The translations under genes were made by a program, and so were the position numbers. The notes under the pieces were generated by a model. That model worked only from the letters and a program-made list of their open reading frames with translations. It was not told where the DNA came from and ran no database searches. This document shows, in pieces, positions 32,113 to 40,677 of a stretch of 64,000 bases of DNA (its first letter is position 1; each line of letters begins with the position of its first letter). This DNA comes from Variovorax paradoxus (GTDB lineage Bacteria > Pseudomonadota > Gammaproteobacteria > Burkholderiales > Burkholderiaceae_C), in the NCBI RefSeq assembly GCF_018614875.1, contig NZ_JAGGNW010000014.1, positions 310,001 to 374,000 of the forward strand, read 5' to 3'.

Positions 32113-32970
32113 ATGCCTTTGCCCACCCTCAGCCGCCGCGAGCGCGGATTGCTCTTCACCTTCGCGCTGCTCGCGCTGGTGGCTCTGTTCGGACCCGCAT
32201 TGCCGGCCGCCGAGGTGGCCATTGCCTCGGTGTTCGCCGACGATCGCGGCTGGCACGGCCTGCCCAACGCCATGGACGTCCTGAGCAACCTGCCCTTCAT
32301 GCTGATCGGTTTCTGGGGCCTGTACCGGCTCAACCGGATCGACCGCGCCCATCAGGAGGCACTGGCCCAGTTCCCGCTGGCGCCGCCGGCCAACGATCCG
32401 CCGGACAACACGCTCGACTGCGCCTGGCTTTTCTTCGCGGGGCTGGTCGCCACCGCCGCGGGATCGGCCTTCTTCCACCTGATGCCCGACGGCGCCCGGC
32501 TCGCGGCCGACCGCGCCGGCATGGCGGTGGCCTTCGCGGGGCTGATCGGCATCGCGGTCTGCGAGCGCGTGAGCCAGCGCGCCGGCTGGCCGGCCGCGTG
32601 GTTCGCGCTGATGGCCGGACTGCTGTCGGCGGAGGTGTTCCAGGAAAGCGGCAACGTCCTGCCCTGGGCCATCGTGCAGTTCGGCGGCATGGCCCTGGTG
32701 CTCACGCTCGCGCTGGCCACGCCGATGCGCGGCGCGGTCGGGCTCAAGCTGGGCTGGGTGATCTGCTTCTATGCATTGGCCAAGGCCTTCGAGCTGGCGG
32801 ACCACGCGATCTACGAGGCGACGCAGCAGGTGATTTCGGGCCACACCCTCAAGCACCTGACCGCCTCGCTGGCGGGCCTGCCGGTGCTGGCGGCGCTCAG
32901 GAAGCTCGACATGAACTGGCGCGCGACCCTGCTGCGGCACAATCCCGACGCAGCCGCAATGACGATATAG
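32113..32970 (+). CDS. Ceramidase-like (CREST superfamily) membrane protein
   Basis: This is a 285-residue polytopic membrane protein. Three sites match the CREST/alkaline-ceramidase pattern: MDVLSNLPFMLIGF (acidic residue then SN), SAFFHLMPD (S-x-x-F-H) and HTLKHLTASLAG (H-x(3)-H). About seven hydrophobic helices are seen. Such proteins are predicted zinc-dependent amidohydrolases within the membrane, but the bacterial substrates are unknown. The ATG at 32113 (MPLPTLSRRERG) was chosen over an upstream in-frame ATG at 32050. It is divergent from the XRE regulator, which may control it. Confidence 0.8.
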   Translation: MPLPTLSRRERGLLFTFALLALVALFGPALPAAEVAIASVFADDRGWHGLPNAMDVLSNLPFMLIGFWGLYRLNRIDRAHQEALAQFPLAPPANDPPDNTLDCAWLFFAGLVATAAGSAFFHLMPDGARLAADRAGMAVAFAGLIGIAVCERVSQRAGWPAAWFALMAGLLSAEVFQESGNVLPWAIVQFGGMALVLTLALATPMRGAVGLKLGWVICFYALAKAFELADHAIYEATQQVISGHTLKHLTASLAGLPVLAALRKLDMNWRATLLRHNPDAAAMTI

Positions 32971-32973
32971 GCT

Positions 32974-33045
32974 CGCCCCCAGTCTTCGCGCACTTCGTGT
33001 CGCTACGCCGTTCCATGAAGAAGCGGGGGCAGTGTGCTGTAGATA
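32974..33045. repeat. Dispersed intergenic repeat, copy C (partial)
   Basis: CGCCCCCAGTCTTCGCGCAC, then TTCGTGTCGCT, lies 4 nt after the ceramidase-like stop. About 30 bp match copies A and B, after which the sequence diverges. Confidence 0.65.
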
Positions 33046-33064
33046 ACAAGAGGAGATGCTTCGA

Positions 33065-35017
33065 ATGACAACCCCCGCCGCTGCTGTCGTCGCCACCGCG
33101 CCCCACGAAGCGAACGCCCACGCCAACCAGTTCGCCCTTCTCAAGCAGCGGCGCTTCGCGCCCTTCTTCTGGACCCAGTTCGCGGGCGCGGCCAACGACA
33201 ACCTCTTCAAGTTCGCGTTCACCGTCATGGTGACCTACCAGCTCCAGCTGAGCTGGATGCCGCCGGCCATGGCGGGCCTGGCCATCGGCGCGCTGTTCAT
33301 CCTGCCGTTCCTGCTGTTCTCCGCCACGGCGGGGCAGCTCACCGACAAGTTCGACAAGACGAAGATGATCCGCTTCGTCAAGAACCTCGAGATCGCGATC
33401 ATGCTGCTCGCGGCCTGGGGCTTCGTGCGGGCCGATGCGGTGGTGCTGCTGGGCTGCGTGTTCCTCATGGGCCTGCATTCCACGCTGTTCGGCCCTGTCA
33501 AGTTTGCCTACCTGCCGCAGGTGCTCGACGCGCGCGAACTCACGGGCGGCAACGGAATGGTCGAGATGGGCACCTTCGTCGCCATCCTGCTCGGGCAGGT
33601 CGCGGGCGGGCTGCTGGTGGCGCTGCCGCAGGTCGGCCACGCCACGGTGGCGGTGGCCTGCGTGCTGCTGGCACTGGTGGGGCGCGGCGTGGCGCAGGCC
33701 ATTCCGCAGGCACCCGCCACCGATCCGGGCCTGGTGATCAACTGGAACCCGTTCAGCGAGACCTGGCGCAACCTCAAGCTCGCGCATGGCAACATCGTGG
33801 TGTTCCGGTCGCTGCTGGGCATCTCGTGGATGTGGTTCTTCGGCGCGGTGTTCCTGAGCCAGTTCCCCAGCTTCGCCAAGGAAGTGCTGCATGGCGACGA
33901 GCAGGTGGCCTCGCTGCTGCTGGTGGTGTTCTCGGTGGGCATCGGCGTGGGCTCGCTGCTGTGCGAGACGCTGAGCCGGCGGCAGGTGGAGATCGGCCTG
34001 GTGCCGCTGGGTGCCATCGGCATGAGCGTGTTCGCCATCGACCTGTACTTTGCGTCGCGCAGTCTGCCGCCGTCCGCCGGCATGGGGCTCGGCGCCTTCG
34101 TGCATCAGGCCGCGCACTGGCGCGTGATGGCCGATCTGGCGCTGCTGTCGCTCTTCGCAGGCCTGTACAGCGTGCCGATGTACGCGCTGATCCAGCTGCG
34201 CAGCCAGCCCACGCACCGCGCGCGCATCATCGCGGCCAACAATATCCTCAATGCGCTGTTCATGATCGGCAGCTCGGTCATCGCGGGGGCATTGCTCGGC
34301 GCCGGCTTCACGATTCCGCAGATCTTCCTGTTCACGGGCATCGCCAACGCCGTGGTGGCGGTCTACATCTTCATGCTGGTGCCCGAGTACCTGCTGCGCT
34401 TCATCGCGTGGATGCTGTCGCACTTCGTCTATCGCTTCGAGATCAAGGGCGACGAGCACATTCCCACCGAAGGCGCGGCGGTGCTGGTGTGCAACCACGT
34501 GAGCTTCATCGACGCCATCCTGCTGATGGCCGCGAGCCCGCGCCCGATCCGCTTCATCATGGACCACCGGATCTTCAAGGTGCCGGTGCTCGGCTGGCTG
34601 TTCAAGCTGGCCAAGGCGATTCCGATCGCGCCGCAGAAAGAAGACCCGGCGGCCTACGAAGCGGCCTTTGCCAAGGCGCTGCAGGTGCTGCGCGAAGGCG
34701 ACCTGCTGGCCATCTTTCCCGAGGGCGCGATCACGCGCGACGGCCAGCTGCAGCCCTTCAAGGGCGGCGTGATGAAGATCATCGAAAGCGCGCGCGCCGA
34801 AGGCATCGAGCCGCCGGTGATCCCGATGGCGTTGACCAACCTCTGGGGCTCGTACTTCAGCCGCATCGAACTGCGCGGCGGCGAGAACGTGGCCATGGCC
34901 AAGCCCTTCCGCCGCGGCTTCTTCAGTCGCGTGGGGCTCAACGTCGGCCATGCGGTGCCGGCGGTCGATGTGCGGCCCGAGTCGCTGCAGCAGCGCGTGA
35001 GCGGGTTGCTGGCCTGA
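33065..35017 (+). CDS. MFS transporter fused to PlsC-type acyltransferase
   Basis: This is a 650-residue fusion. Residues about 15-435 form a 12-helix MFS domain with LplT character (FFWTQFAGAANDNLFKFAF, TLFGPVKFAYLPQ). Residues about 450-650 form a 1-acylglycerol-3-phosphate acyltransferase with NHVSFID (N477, H478, D483) and FPEGAITRDG (F551-G554 core). The combination looks like Aas without the acyl-ACP synthetase domain, so lysophospholipid import and reacylation at the inner membrane is inferred. AGGAG at 33051-33055 is directly next to an ATG at 33056 but 9 nt from the ATG at 33065, so 33065 was chosen. Confidence 0.9.
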   Translation: MTTPAAAVVATAPHEANAHANQFALLKQRRFAPFFWTQFAGAANDNLFKFAFTVMVTYQLQLSWMPPAMAGLAIGALFILPFLLFSATAGQLTDKFDKTKMIRFVKNLEIAIMLLAAWGFVRADAVVLLGCVFLMGLHSTLFGPVKFAYLPQVLDARELTGGNGMVEMGTFVAILLGQVAGGLLVALPQVGHATVAVACVLLALVGRGVAQAIPQAPATDPGLVINWNPFSETWRNLKLAHGNIVVFRSLLGISWMWFFGAVFLSQFPSFAKEVLHGDEQVASLLLVVFSVGIGVGSLLCETLSRRQVEIGLVPLGAIGMSVFAIDLYFASRSLPPSAGMGLGAFVHQAAHWRVMADLALLSLFAGLYSVPMYALIQLRSQPTHRARIIAANNILNALFMIGSSVIAGALLGAGFTIPQIFLFTGIANAVVAVYIFMLVPEYLLRFIAWMLSHFVYRFEIKGDEHIPTEGAAVLVCNHVSFIDAILLMAASPRPIRFIMDHRIFKVPVLGWLFKLAKAIPIAPQKEDPAAYEAAFAKALQVLREGDLLAIFPEGAITRDGQLQPFKGGVMKIIESARAEGIEPPVIPMALTNLWGSYFSRIELRGGENVAMAKPFRRGFFSRVGLNVGHAVPAVDVRPESLQQRVSGLLA

Positions 35018-35051
35018 GGCGCGGCCTTGCCGGCGCGCACGGCGCTGGCAA

Positions 35052-35068
35052 GTATCTTCCAAAGATAC
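35052..35068. promoter_or_regulatory. Perfect palindrome upstream of the YiaAB gene
   Basis: GTATCTT CCA AAGATAC is a 7-3-7 inverted repeat in the 148-bp gap before the YiaAB-like gene. Its right arm plus flank (AAAGATACC) equals the arm of the dyad in the XRE promoter. Confidence 0.5.
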
Positions 35069-35165
35069 CAACAGAGGCTCAAACCAGAACTGGTCGAAGC
35101 ATTCGAGTCCCGCGGTGCGGGAGTGAAACATCATTCGCTCACCTTCACTACGCCGCGAGGCACTC

Positions 35166-35672
35166 ATGCAACCCTTCCCGTCCACCACCGTTTCGATCCA
35201 GCGCGACACGCGGGCCTGGCAGTTCCAGGTCTGGGCTTCTTTTGCGACCGCCGTGTTCCTGTGCGCCACCGGCCTGAGCTGGCTGCCGGGCGAGGCGCTG
35301 GATCGTGCGTTCATGGTGATGGGCTACGTGTTCTGCCTGAGCACCGCCTTCATGCTGGCCAAGTTCGTGCGCGACAGCCAGCACGCGGATGCCAGCGGTA
35401 CTGCAAGCCGCGACGTGCCGATGTGGCGCCTGGTGGTCTGGGGCAGCTTCTTCACCGCGATGGGCCTGACCGGCTGGGGCCTGGTCCGCATGGAGATCAA
35501 CGACGCCTACAAGGCTTTCCTGGGCGTGAGCTGGCTGTTCCTGATCAGCTCGGCCTTCACGCTGGCCAAGACCCTGCGCGACCGTCACGAAGCCGACCTG
35601 ATCGAAGCGCGCCTGCAAGGCCGCCGCGCCGCCCGCCAGGAAGCCGCCGCGGGTTCCGGCTCGGCCGAATGA
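35166..35672 (+). CDS. YiaA/YiaB-family inner-membrane protein
   Basis: This 168-residue protein holds two copies of the YiaAB two-helix domain. The first reads WASFATAVFLCATGLSWL, then MVMGYVFCLSTAFMLAKFVRD. The second reads WGSFFTAMGLTGWGLVRM, then LGVSWLFLISSAFTLAKTLRD. Each ends in a KxxRD motif at the cytosolic face. A charged Arg/Ala-rich tail follows. The function of the family is unknown. It opens a run of envelope genes and lies downstream of a palindrome that may bind the XRE protein. Confidence 0.85.
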   Translation: MQPFPSTTVSIQRDTRAWQFQVWASFATAVFLCATGLSWLPGEALDRAFMVMGYVFCLSTAFMLAKFVRDSQHADASGTASRDVPMWRLVVWGSFFTAMGLTGWGLVRMEINDAYKAFLGVSWLFLISSAFTLAKTLRDRHEADLIEARLQGRRAARQEAAAGSGSAE

Positions 35673-35709
35673 GCGCCGCATTTTCTTCAGCCACCAACGA
35701 AAGATCGTC

Positions 35710-36168
35710 ATGAAAAAATCCGTTGCCGCTCTTCTGGTCGCCGCCTGCACTGCATTCGCCGGCGCCGCGCTGCCCCTTCATGCCCAGGCGCAGAGCGAGG
35801 CTTCGGCCGCACTCTCGCTGCTGCCCGTGGCCTCGGTCGTGGGTGCCGCTTCGGTGGTGGGCGCCTCCGCAGCGGCCGTGGCGGCGGTGCCCGCCGCACT
35901 CTCGGTGGGCGGCTCGATGCTCACGGTGGTGGCGGTCGAGGCGTCGGCCGATGGCACGGTCTACCTGCTGGAGCGCGCCTCGGACGGTGCGCGCGCCAGC
36001 GTCAGGGTGATGGGGCGTGCCGCCAACGGCGTGTCCGCGGCGGTGGGTACGGGCGTCCTGGTCAGCGTGATCGGCAGCGGCGTCGTGCTGTCGGCCGCGG
36101 GCGAGGTGCTGGCCTTCGTGCCCAACGCCATCGGCCGCGCGCTGTTGCACAACGAGAGGCTGTCGTGA
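35710..36168 (+). CDS. Exported Ala/Val-rich protein of unknown family
   Basis: I do not recognise this 152-residue protein. It has a signal peptide (about residues 1-28, ending HAQAQ). Two hydrophobic glycine/alanine/valine-rich stretches follow (SVVGAASVVGASAAAVAAVP, then VGTGVLVSVIGSGVVLSAAG), separated by a predicted beta segment with VYLLERASDGARASVRV. It overlaps the DUF2145 gene by 4 nt, so the two are coupled. A periplasmic or membrane-associated role is likely. Confidence 0.75.
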   Translation: MKKSVAALLVAACTAFAGAALPLHAQAQSEASAALSLLPVASVVGAASVVGASAAAVAAVPAALSVGGSMLTVVAVEASADGTVYLLERASDGARASVRVMGRAANGVSAAVGTGVLVSVIGSGVVLSAAGEVLAFVPNAIGRALLHNERLS

Positions 36169-36959
36169 AGCCTCCGCTTCTCCCGGCGCTCCTGGTGCTC
36201 GCTGTGGCGCTGCCGCTGCAGGCGCAAGCCGGCCGTTCGTGCGAACAGGCCAGGCCGACCGCCGCGCTGATCGTCAAGGGCATGCAGCTGGCCGAGCGCA
36301 CCTCGCAGCAGCTCGATGCGAGCGGCGCGCGCGTCGTGCTGCTGGCGCGCGCCGGGCAGGACCTGGGCAAGTACGGAGTGCGCTATTCGCACCTGGGCAT
36401 CGCCTACAAGACCGACGAAGGTCCGTGGCGCGTGGTGCACAAGCTCAACCAGTGCGGAGCGGCCGTGGCCGCGGTCTACCGGCAGGGGCTCGGCGAGTTC
36501 TTTCTCGACGACCTGTGGCGCTACGAGGCCGCCTGGGTCGTGCCCACGCCTGCCGTGCAGACGCAGTTGCTGGCCGCGCTCCACGAGCCGCCCGCGCGCA
36601 TCGTGCGGCTGAACATCGCGCCCTACAGCATCGTGAGCTACGTCTGGGGACAGAAGTACCAGCAGTCGAACCAGTGGGCGGTCGAGACGCTGGCCGCGGC
36701 CATGGAGCCTGCCACCATCGGCAGCCGCGCGCAGGCGCAGGCGTGGCTGCAGTTCAAGGGCTACGAGCCGGCCACGCTCAGGCTCGGCCCGCTCACTCGC
36801 CTGGGGGGGCGCCTGGGCTCGGCCAACGTGGCTTTCGACGATCATCCGAACGAGAAGCGGTTCTCGGACCGCATCGAGACGGTGACGGTCGATTCGGTGT
36901 TCGCGTGGCTGCCGCGCGCGGGTCTCGGCGCGGCGCCGGTGGTGTTCAAGTTGCAGTAA
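36165..36959 (+). CDS. DUF2145 family exported protein
   Basis: This is a 264-residue exported protein. It has a signal peptide (about 1-22, ending QAQA), then the DUF2145 pattern: RSCEQARPTAALIVKGMQLA, YSHLGIAYKTDEGPWRVVHK, LNQCG, and YSIVSYVWGQKYQQSNQW. The conserved His and Cys positions (YSHLGIA, NQC) recall an NlpC/P60-like or related hydrolase fold, but no catalytic set is proven. The GTG at 36165 overlaps the upstream gene (GTGA). The function is unknown. Confidence 0.82.
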   Translation: MKPPLLPALLVLAVALPLQAQAGRSCEQARPTAALIVKGMQLAERTSQQLDASGARVVLLARAGQDLGKYGVRYSHLGIAYKTDEGPWRVVHKLNQCGAAVAAVYRQGLGEFFLDDLWRYEAAWVVPTPAVQTQLLAALHEPPARIVRLNIAPYSIVSYVWGQKYQQSNQWAVETLAAAMEPATIGSRAQAQAWLQFKGYEPATLRLGPLTRLGGRLGSANVAFDDHPNEKRFSDRIETVTVDSVFAWLPRAGLGAAPVVFKLQ

Positions 36960-36987
36960 GCAATCTCTCTCTCTCCGAAAGAATCAA

Positions 36988-38109
36988 ATGAGCAAGTCAT
37001 TGCGTCTGTCCGAAAAGTGGTTTCGCCGCGGCCTCTGGCTCGTGGCGCTGGCGTTCGCGAGCTTCCTGATCGGGCTTGGCGGCACGATCGTGGGCGACCT
37101 GCCGCGGGTCGAACGGGCACTCGAGCTCGACGATTTCATCGACCGCCCCGCGGCCGAGCCGCTGCGCGGCACGATCAAGTCGTCGGAGGCGACCGAGCTG
37201 CAGGCGACACGGGAGCTGGAGCAGATTCGCCTGCAGCAGAGCGCCGCGCGGCAGGCCAGCGCCAATGCCCGCGAGACCTTCGGCAACTGGATTGCCACGC
37301 GGCGCGCCACCGCGCAGCCCGACCAGGACACGGAGCTGATCGCACGCACCAGGGCGCTCGACGCCTTCAAGCAGAAGGAAGACGAAGTACAGCGCAAGGC
37401 GGATGCGCAGCGCCAGATCATGCTCGACGCGCGGCAGGCCGGGCAGCGCGCCCGCGAGGCCTTGTCGCTGCTGGAGCGCGATGCGCGAGAAAAACTCGAC
37501 GCCGAATACCGCCGTGTCGAACTGCGCGTGTTCGCCTACCGCCTCGCGCTCACGCTGCCGCTTCTGATCGCGGCCGGCTGGCTGTTCGCGAAAAAGCGAA
37601 AGAGCACCTACTGGCCCTTCGTGTGGGGCTTCATCTTCTTTGCGCTGTTCGCCTTCTTCGTCGAGCTGGTGCCCTACCTGCCGAGCTATGGCGGCTATGT
37701 GCGCTACGTGGTGGGCATCGTGCTCACGGTGATCGTGGGGCGCTATGCGATCGTTGCGCTCAACGCCTACCTCGCGCGCCAGAAGCTCGCCGAGCAGCAG
37801 CCCGACCAGGTCCGGCGCGAGGAGCTCAGCTACGACGTCGCGCTCGCTCGGCTCGGCAAGGGCGTGTGCCCCGGCTGCGAACGCCCGGTGGACCTGAAGA
37901 ACAACGAGATCGACTTCTGCCCGCACTGCGGCATCGGCCTGTTCGACCATTGCGGCCAGTGCGAAACGCGCAAGAGCGCATTCTCGAAGTTCTGCCATGC
38001 CTGCGGCACATCCGCCGTGCCGCGCGTGCCGCATGCGGCCGCCGGCGGATCGGCTCCCGACTCTGTGGATTCGTTCACGCCGGGCGGACCGCTCCGGCCG
38101 GCCGTGTAG
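36988..38109 (+). CDS. Membrane protein with coiled coil and C-terminal zinc ribbons
   Basis: This is a 373-residue protein. Residues 14-37 form a transmembrane helix. A long charged coiled coil follows (about 75-180, rich in Glu, Gln, Arg and Ala), then two or three more helices (185-275). The C-terminal part, residues 294-342, has four CxxC-type pairs (CPGC, CPHC, CGQC, CHAC) that form two zinc ribbons of the DZANK type. Such proteins are usually poorly described scaffolds. It follows the DUF2145 gene by 28 nt and belongs to the same envelope cluster. Confidence 0.8.
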   Translation: MSKSLRLSEKWFRRGLWLVALAFASFLIGLGGTIVGDLPRVERALELDDFIDRPAAEPLRGTIKSSEATELQATRELEQIRLQQSAARQASANARETFGNWIATRRATAQPDQDTELIARTRALDAFKQKEDEVQRKADAQRQIMLDARQAGQRAREALSLLERDAREKLDAEYRRVELRVFAYRLALTLPLLIAAGWLFAKKRKSTYWPFVWGFIFFALFAFFVELVPYLPSYGGYVRYVVGIVLTVIVGRYAIVALNAYLARQKLAEQQPDQVRREELSYDVALARLGKGVCPGCERPVDLKNNEIDFCPHCGIGLFDHCGQCETRKSAFSKFCHACGTSAVPRVPHAAAGGSAPDSVDSFTPGGPLRPAV

Positions 38110-38197
38110 CGGCGGCGCCGCACCAGCGTGCTACAACGGCCGGCTGCGGCGCGCAAACGTTGCCGCGGTTCAGTCATCAACCTCGACGGAGCAGAAC

Positions 38198-38575
38198 ATG
38201 AGCATTTTCGGCAGCATTCTTTCCAAGATTTTTCCTTCCGCCAACGCCGCCCCCGCACCTGCTGCTGCGGCAGCCCCGGCGCCCGCAGGCGCACCCGCCG
38301 CCGCACCGCCGCCCGCCATCACCGTGGTGGACGTCGAGGCCCTGCTCGACGGCATGCCCGGTGCGAGCAGCCTGAACTGGCGCACTTCCATCGTCGACCT
38401 GATGAAGCTGCTCGGCCTCGACAGCAGCCTCGATGCGCGCAAGCAGCTCGCCGCCGAACTGAGCTACGGCGCCGACACCAGCGACAGCGCCAAGATGAAC
38501 ATCTGGCTGCACCGCCAGGTCATGACCAAGTTGGCCGCCAACGGCGGCAATGTGCCGGCAGAACTGCGCGACTGA
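38198..38575 (+). CDS. DUF3597 family protein
   Basis: This is a 125-residue soluble protein. Residues 1-16 (MSIFGSILSKIFPSANA) start the family, then an Ala/Pro-rich low-complexity linker (18-47), and a helical C-terminal domain with ITVVDVEALLDGMPGASSLN, NWRTSIVDLMKLLGLDSSL and ARKQLAAELSYGADTSDSA. This is the DUF3597 pattern; the function is unknown. A perfect bidirectional terminator follows. Confidence 0.85.
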   Translation: MSIFGSILSKIFPSANAAPAPAAAAAPAPAGAPAAAPPPAITVVDVEALLDGMPGASSLNWRTSIVDLMKLLGLDSSLDARKQLAAELSYGADTSDSAKMNIWLHRQVMTKLAANGGNVPAELRD

Positions 38576-38595
38576 TCGTCCGCCGCCGACCCTCC

Positions 38596-38621
38596 AAAAA
38601 GCCCGGCATGCCGGGCTTTTT
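38596..38621. terminator. Bidirectional terminator between DUF3597 and SDR genes
   Basis: AAAAAGCCCGGCA pairs perfectly with TGCCGGGCTTTTT (13-bp arms, no spacer). T-runs occur in both directions, serving the two convergent genes. Confidence 0.88.
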
Positions 38622-38624
38622 GCT

Positions 38625-39407
38625 TCAGGTCCAACCGGCATCCACCACGAAATCTTGCGCGGTGCACATTCTCGAATCGTCGGCCGCGAGGAACAGCGCC
38701 ATGGCGGCAATGTCCTCGGCCATCACGCGTCCGGGCAGGCACTGCGCCGCATCGATCTCCGCGGCGGACTCGGGCTTGACCCACAGCTTGATCTGCCGTT
38801 CGGTCATGACCCAGCCCGGCACGATCGAATTGACGCGGATGTTCTGCTGGCCCAGGTCGCGCGCCAGCGAGCGCGTGAGGCCGCGCGACGCCGCCTTGCA
38901 GGCCTGGTAGACCGGGTAGCCCCGGCCCTTGATCATCCAGCTGATCGAGCCGAAATTGATGATCGAGCCGCCGCCGAGCGCGCGCATGTCGCCGGCCACG
39001 GCCTGCGCGGCAAAGAACTGGTGCTTGAAGTTGACGGCCACGAGACGGTCGAAGTCCTCGCTCGTGACGTCGGCCATGTCATGGCGCCGGTCGTTGGCCG
39101 CGTTGTTCAGCAGCACGGCGATGGGGCCGAATTGCGCGCGAACCGCGGCAATGGCGGCGGTGAGCGCCGCGGTGTCGGTCACGTCGCACTCGCAAAACAG
39201 CGCCGGGTGGCTGCCCTGAAGCCGGGCCGCGAGCGCACGGCCCGCGGCGGCGTCGAGATCGCAGAAGCCGACCTTCGCGCCCTGGGCGTGGAATGCCCGC
39301 ACCAGCCCTTCGCCGATGCCGGTGGCGCCGCCTGAAATGAACACGGTGCGACCGGCCAGCGAGGGATAGCGGGCGGTGTATGCAGTGGGTTGTGAAGCGG
39401 GGGTCAT
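38625..39407 (-). CDS. SDR-family NAD(P)-dependent oxidoreductase
   Basis: This 260-residue classical short-chain dehydrogenase has the cofactor motif SGGATGIGE (26-33), NNAAN at 101-105, catalytic Ser154 (NFGSIS), and Tyr167/Lys171 in YPVYQACK. The C-terminal IRVNSIVPGWVMTERQ segment is the usual NAD loop. Its similarity to sugar or polyol dehydrogenases is general, so the substrate is open. The ATG at 39405-39407 was chosen because it gives the usual start just before the first strand. It is convergent with DUF3597. Confidence 0.88.
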   Translation of the reverse strand: MTPASQPTAYTARYPSLAGRTVFISGGATGIGEGLVRAFHAQGAKVGFCDLDAAAGRALAARLQGSHPALFCECDVTDTAALTAAIAAVRAQFGPIAVLLNNAANDRRHDMADVTSEDFDRLVAVNFKHQFFAAQAVAGDMRALGGGSIINFGSISWMIKGRGYPVYQACKAASRGLTRSLARDLGQQNIRVNSIVPGWVMTERQIKLWVKPESAAEIDAAQCLPGRVMAEDIAAMALFLAADDSRMCTAQDFVVDAGWT

Positions 39408-39496
39408 GCCGTTGAGCGTAGCGGATGAACGCACCGGCGCGCACCCGGTTTACTCCTGCATACCTCCGGCGTACCTATGTGGGCAAGGGGCGCCTC

Positions 39497-40669
39497 CTAG
39501 ACGCCGCGCGCGCGCTCGAACTTGAACCGCGCGCGAAAATCCGTGAAGGTGCCCGCCTCGAGCGATTCGCGGATCTCGCGCATCAGGTTCAGGTAGTAGT
39601 GCAGGTTGTGGATGGTCGAGAGCATCGGCCCGAGCATCTCCGCGCAGCGGTCGAGGTGATGCAGGTAGGCGCGGCTGAAGCCTTCGCGCCCGCCGTCGTT
39701 CCACGCCACGCCCGAGGTGCCGGCGCAGGCATGGCAGGTGCAGCTCGGGTCGATGGGCTGCGGATCGTTCTTGTGGCGCGCATTGCGCATCTTCAGGTCG
39801 CCGAAGCGCGTGAACAGCGTGCCGTTGCGCGCATTGCGCGTGGGCATCACGCAGTCGAACATGTCGACGCCGTCGGCCACGCCCTGCACCAGGTCTTCGG
39901 GCGTGCCCACGCCCATCAGGTAGCGCGGCTTGTTCGCGGGCAGCCGGTGCGGCGTGTGGCCCATGATGTGCAGCATCTCTTCCTTGGGCTCGCCCACGCT
40001 CACGCCGCCGATGGCGTAGCCCGGAAAGTCCATGTCGACCAGCGCCGCGAGCGATTCCTCGCGCAGGTTCTCGAACATGCCGCCTTGCACGATGCCGAAC
40101 AGCGCGTTCGGGTTCTCGAGCCGCGCGAACTCGTGCTGGCAGCGCTTGGCCCAGCGCAGGCTGAGCTCCATCGAGATGCGCGCCTCGGCTTCGGTCGTGA
40201 TGTGGCCCTTGGTGTCGTAGGGCGTGCACTCGTCGAACTGCATCGCGATATCGCTGTTGAGGATGGTCTGGATCTGCATCGAGACCTCGGGCGTGAGGAA
40301 CAGCTTGTCGCCGTTGACGGGCGAGGCGAACTTCACGCCCTCTTCGCTGATCTTGCGCATCGCGCCCAGCGACCAGACCTGGAAGCCGCCCGAGTCGGTG
40401 AGGATCGGCTTGTTCCATTTCTCGAACTGGTGCAGCCCGCCGAAGCTGGCCATCACGTCGAGGCCGGGGCGCATCCACAGGTGGAAGGTGTTGCCCAGGA
40501 TGATCTGCGCGCCCATCTCCTCGAGGCTGCGCGGCATCACGCCCTTGACGGTGCCGTAGGTGCCCACGGGCATGAAGATCGGCGTCTGCACCACGCCATG
40601 GTTGAGCGTGAGCGTGCCGCGGCGCGCGTGGCTCGCGGGATCGGTCTTGAGGAGTTCGAAGTTCAGCAT
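39497..40669 (-). CDS. tgt: tRNA-guanine transglycosylase
   Basis: Tgt replaces G34 with preQ1 in tRNAs for Asp, Asn, His and Tyr. The 390-residue protein has the nucleophile region KPILTDSGGFQVWSLG and GIVQGGMFENLREES. YAIGGVSVGEP and GVDMFDCVMPTRNARNG complete the active site. The zinc site is CTCHAC followed by a downstream Cys/His. It is 8 nt downstream of queA on the same strand, so queA-tgt form an operon. Confidence 0.97.
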   Translation of the reverse strand: MLNFELLKTDPASHARRGTLTLNHGVVQTPIFMPVGTYGTVKGVMPRSLEEMGAQIILGNTFHLWMRPGLDVMASFGGLHQFEKWNKPILTDSGGFQVWSLGAMRKISEEGVKFASPVNGDKLFLTPEVSMQIQTILNSDIAMQFDECTPYDTKGHITTEAEARISMELSLRWAKRCQHEFARLENPNALFGIVQGGMFENLREESLAALVDMDFPGYAIGGVSVGEPKEEMLHIMGHTPHRLPANKPRYLMGVGTPEDLVQGVADGVDMFDCVMPTRNARNGTLFTRFGDLKMRNARHKNDPQPIDPSCTCHACAGTSGVAWNDGGREGFSRAYLHHLDRCAEMLGPMLSTIHNLHYYLNLMREIRESLEAGTFTDFRARFKFERARGV

Positions 40670-40677
40670 GGTCGTCT

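Noticed and set aside
32897..35314. An 805-codon open frame on the minus strand
   Set aside because: It is antisense to the MFS-PlsC gene, whose motifs are clear. It arises from high GC at third codon positions and has no recognisable domain and an abnormal His/Arg/Gln-rich composition.
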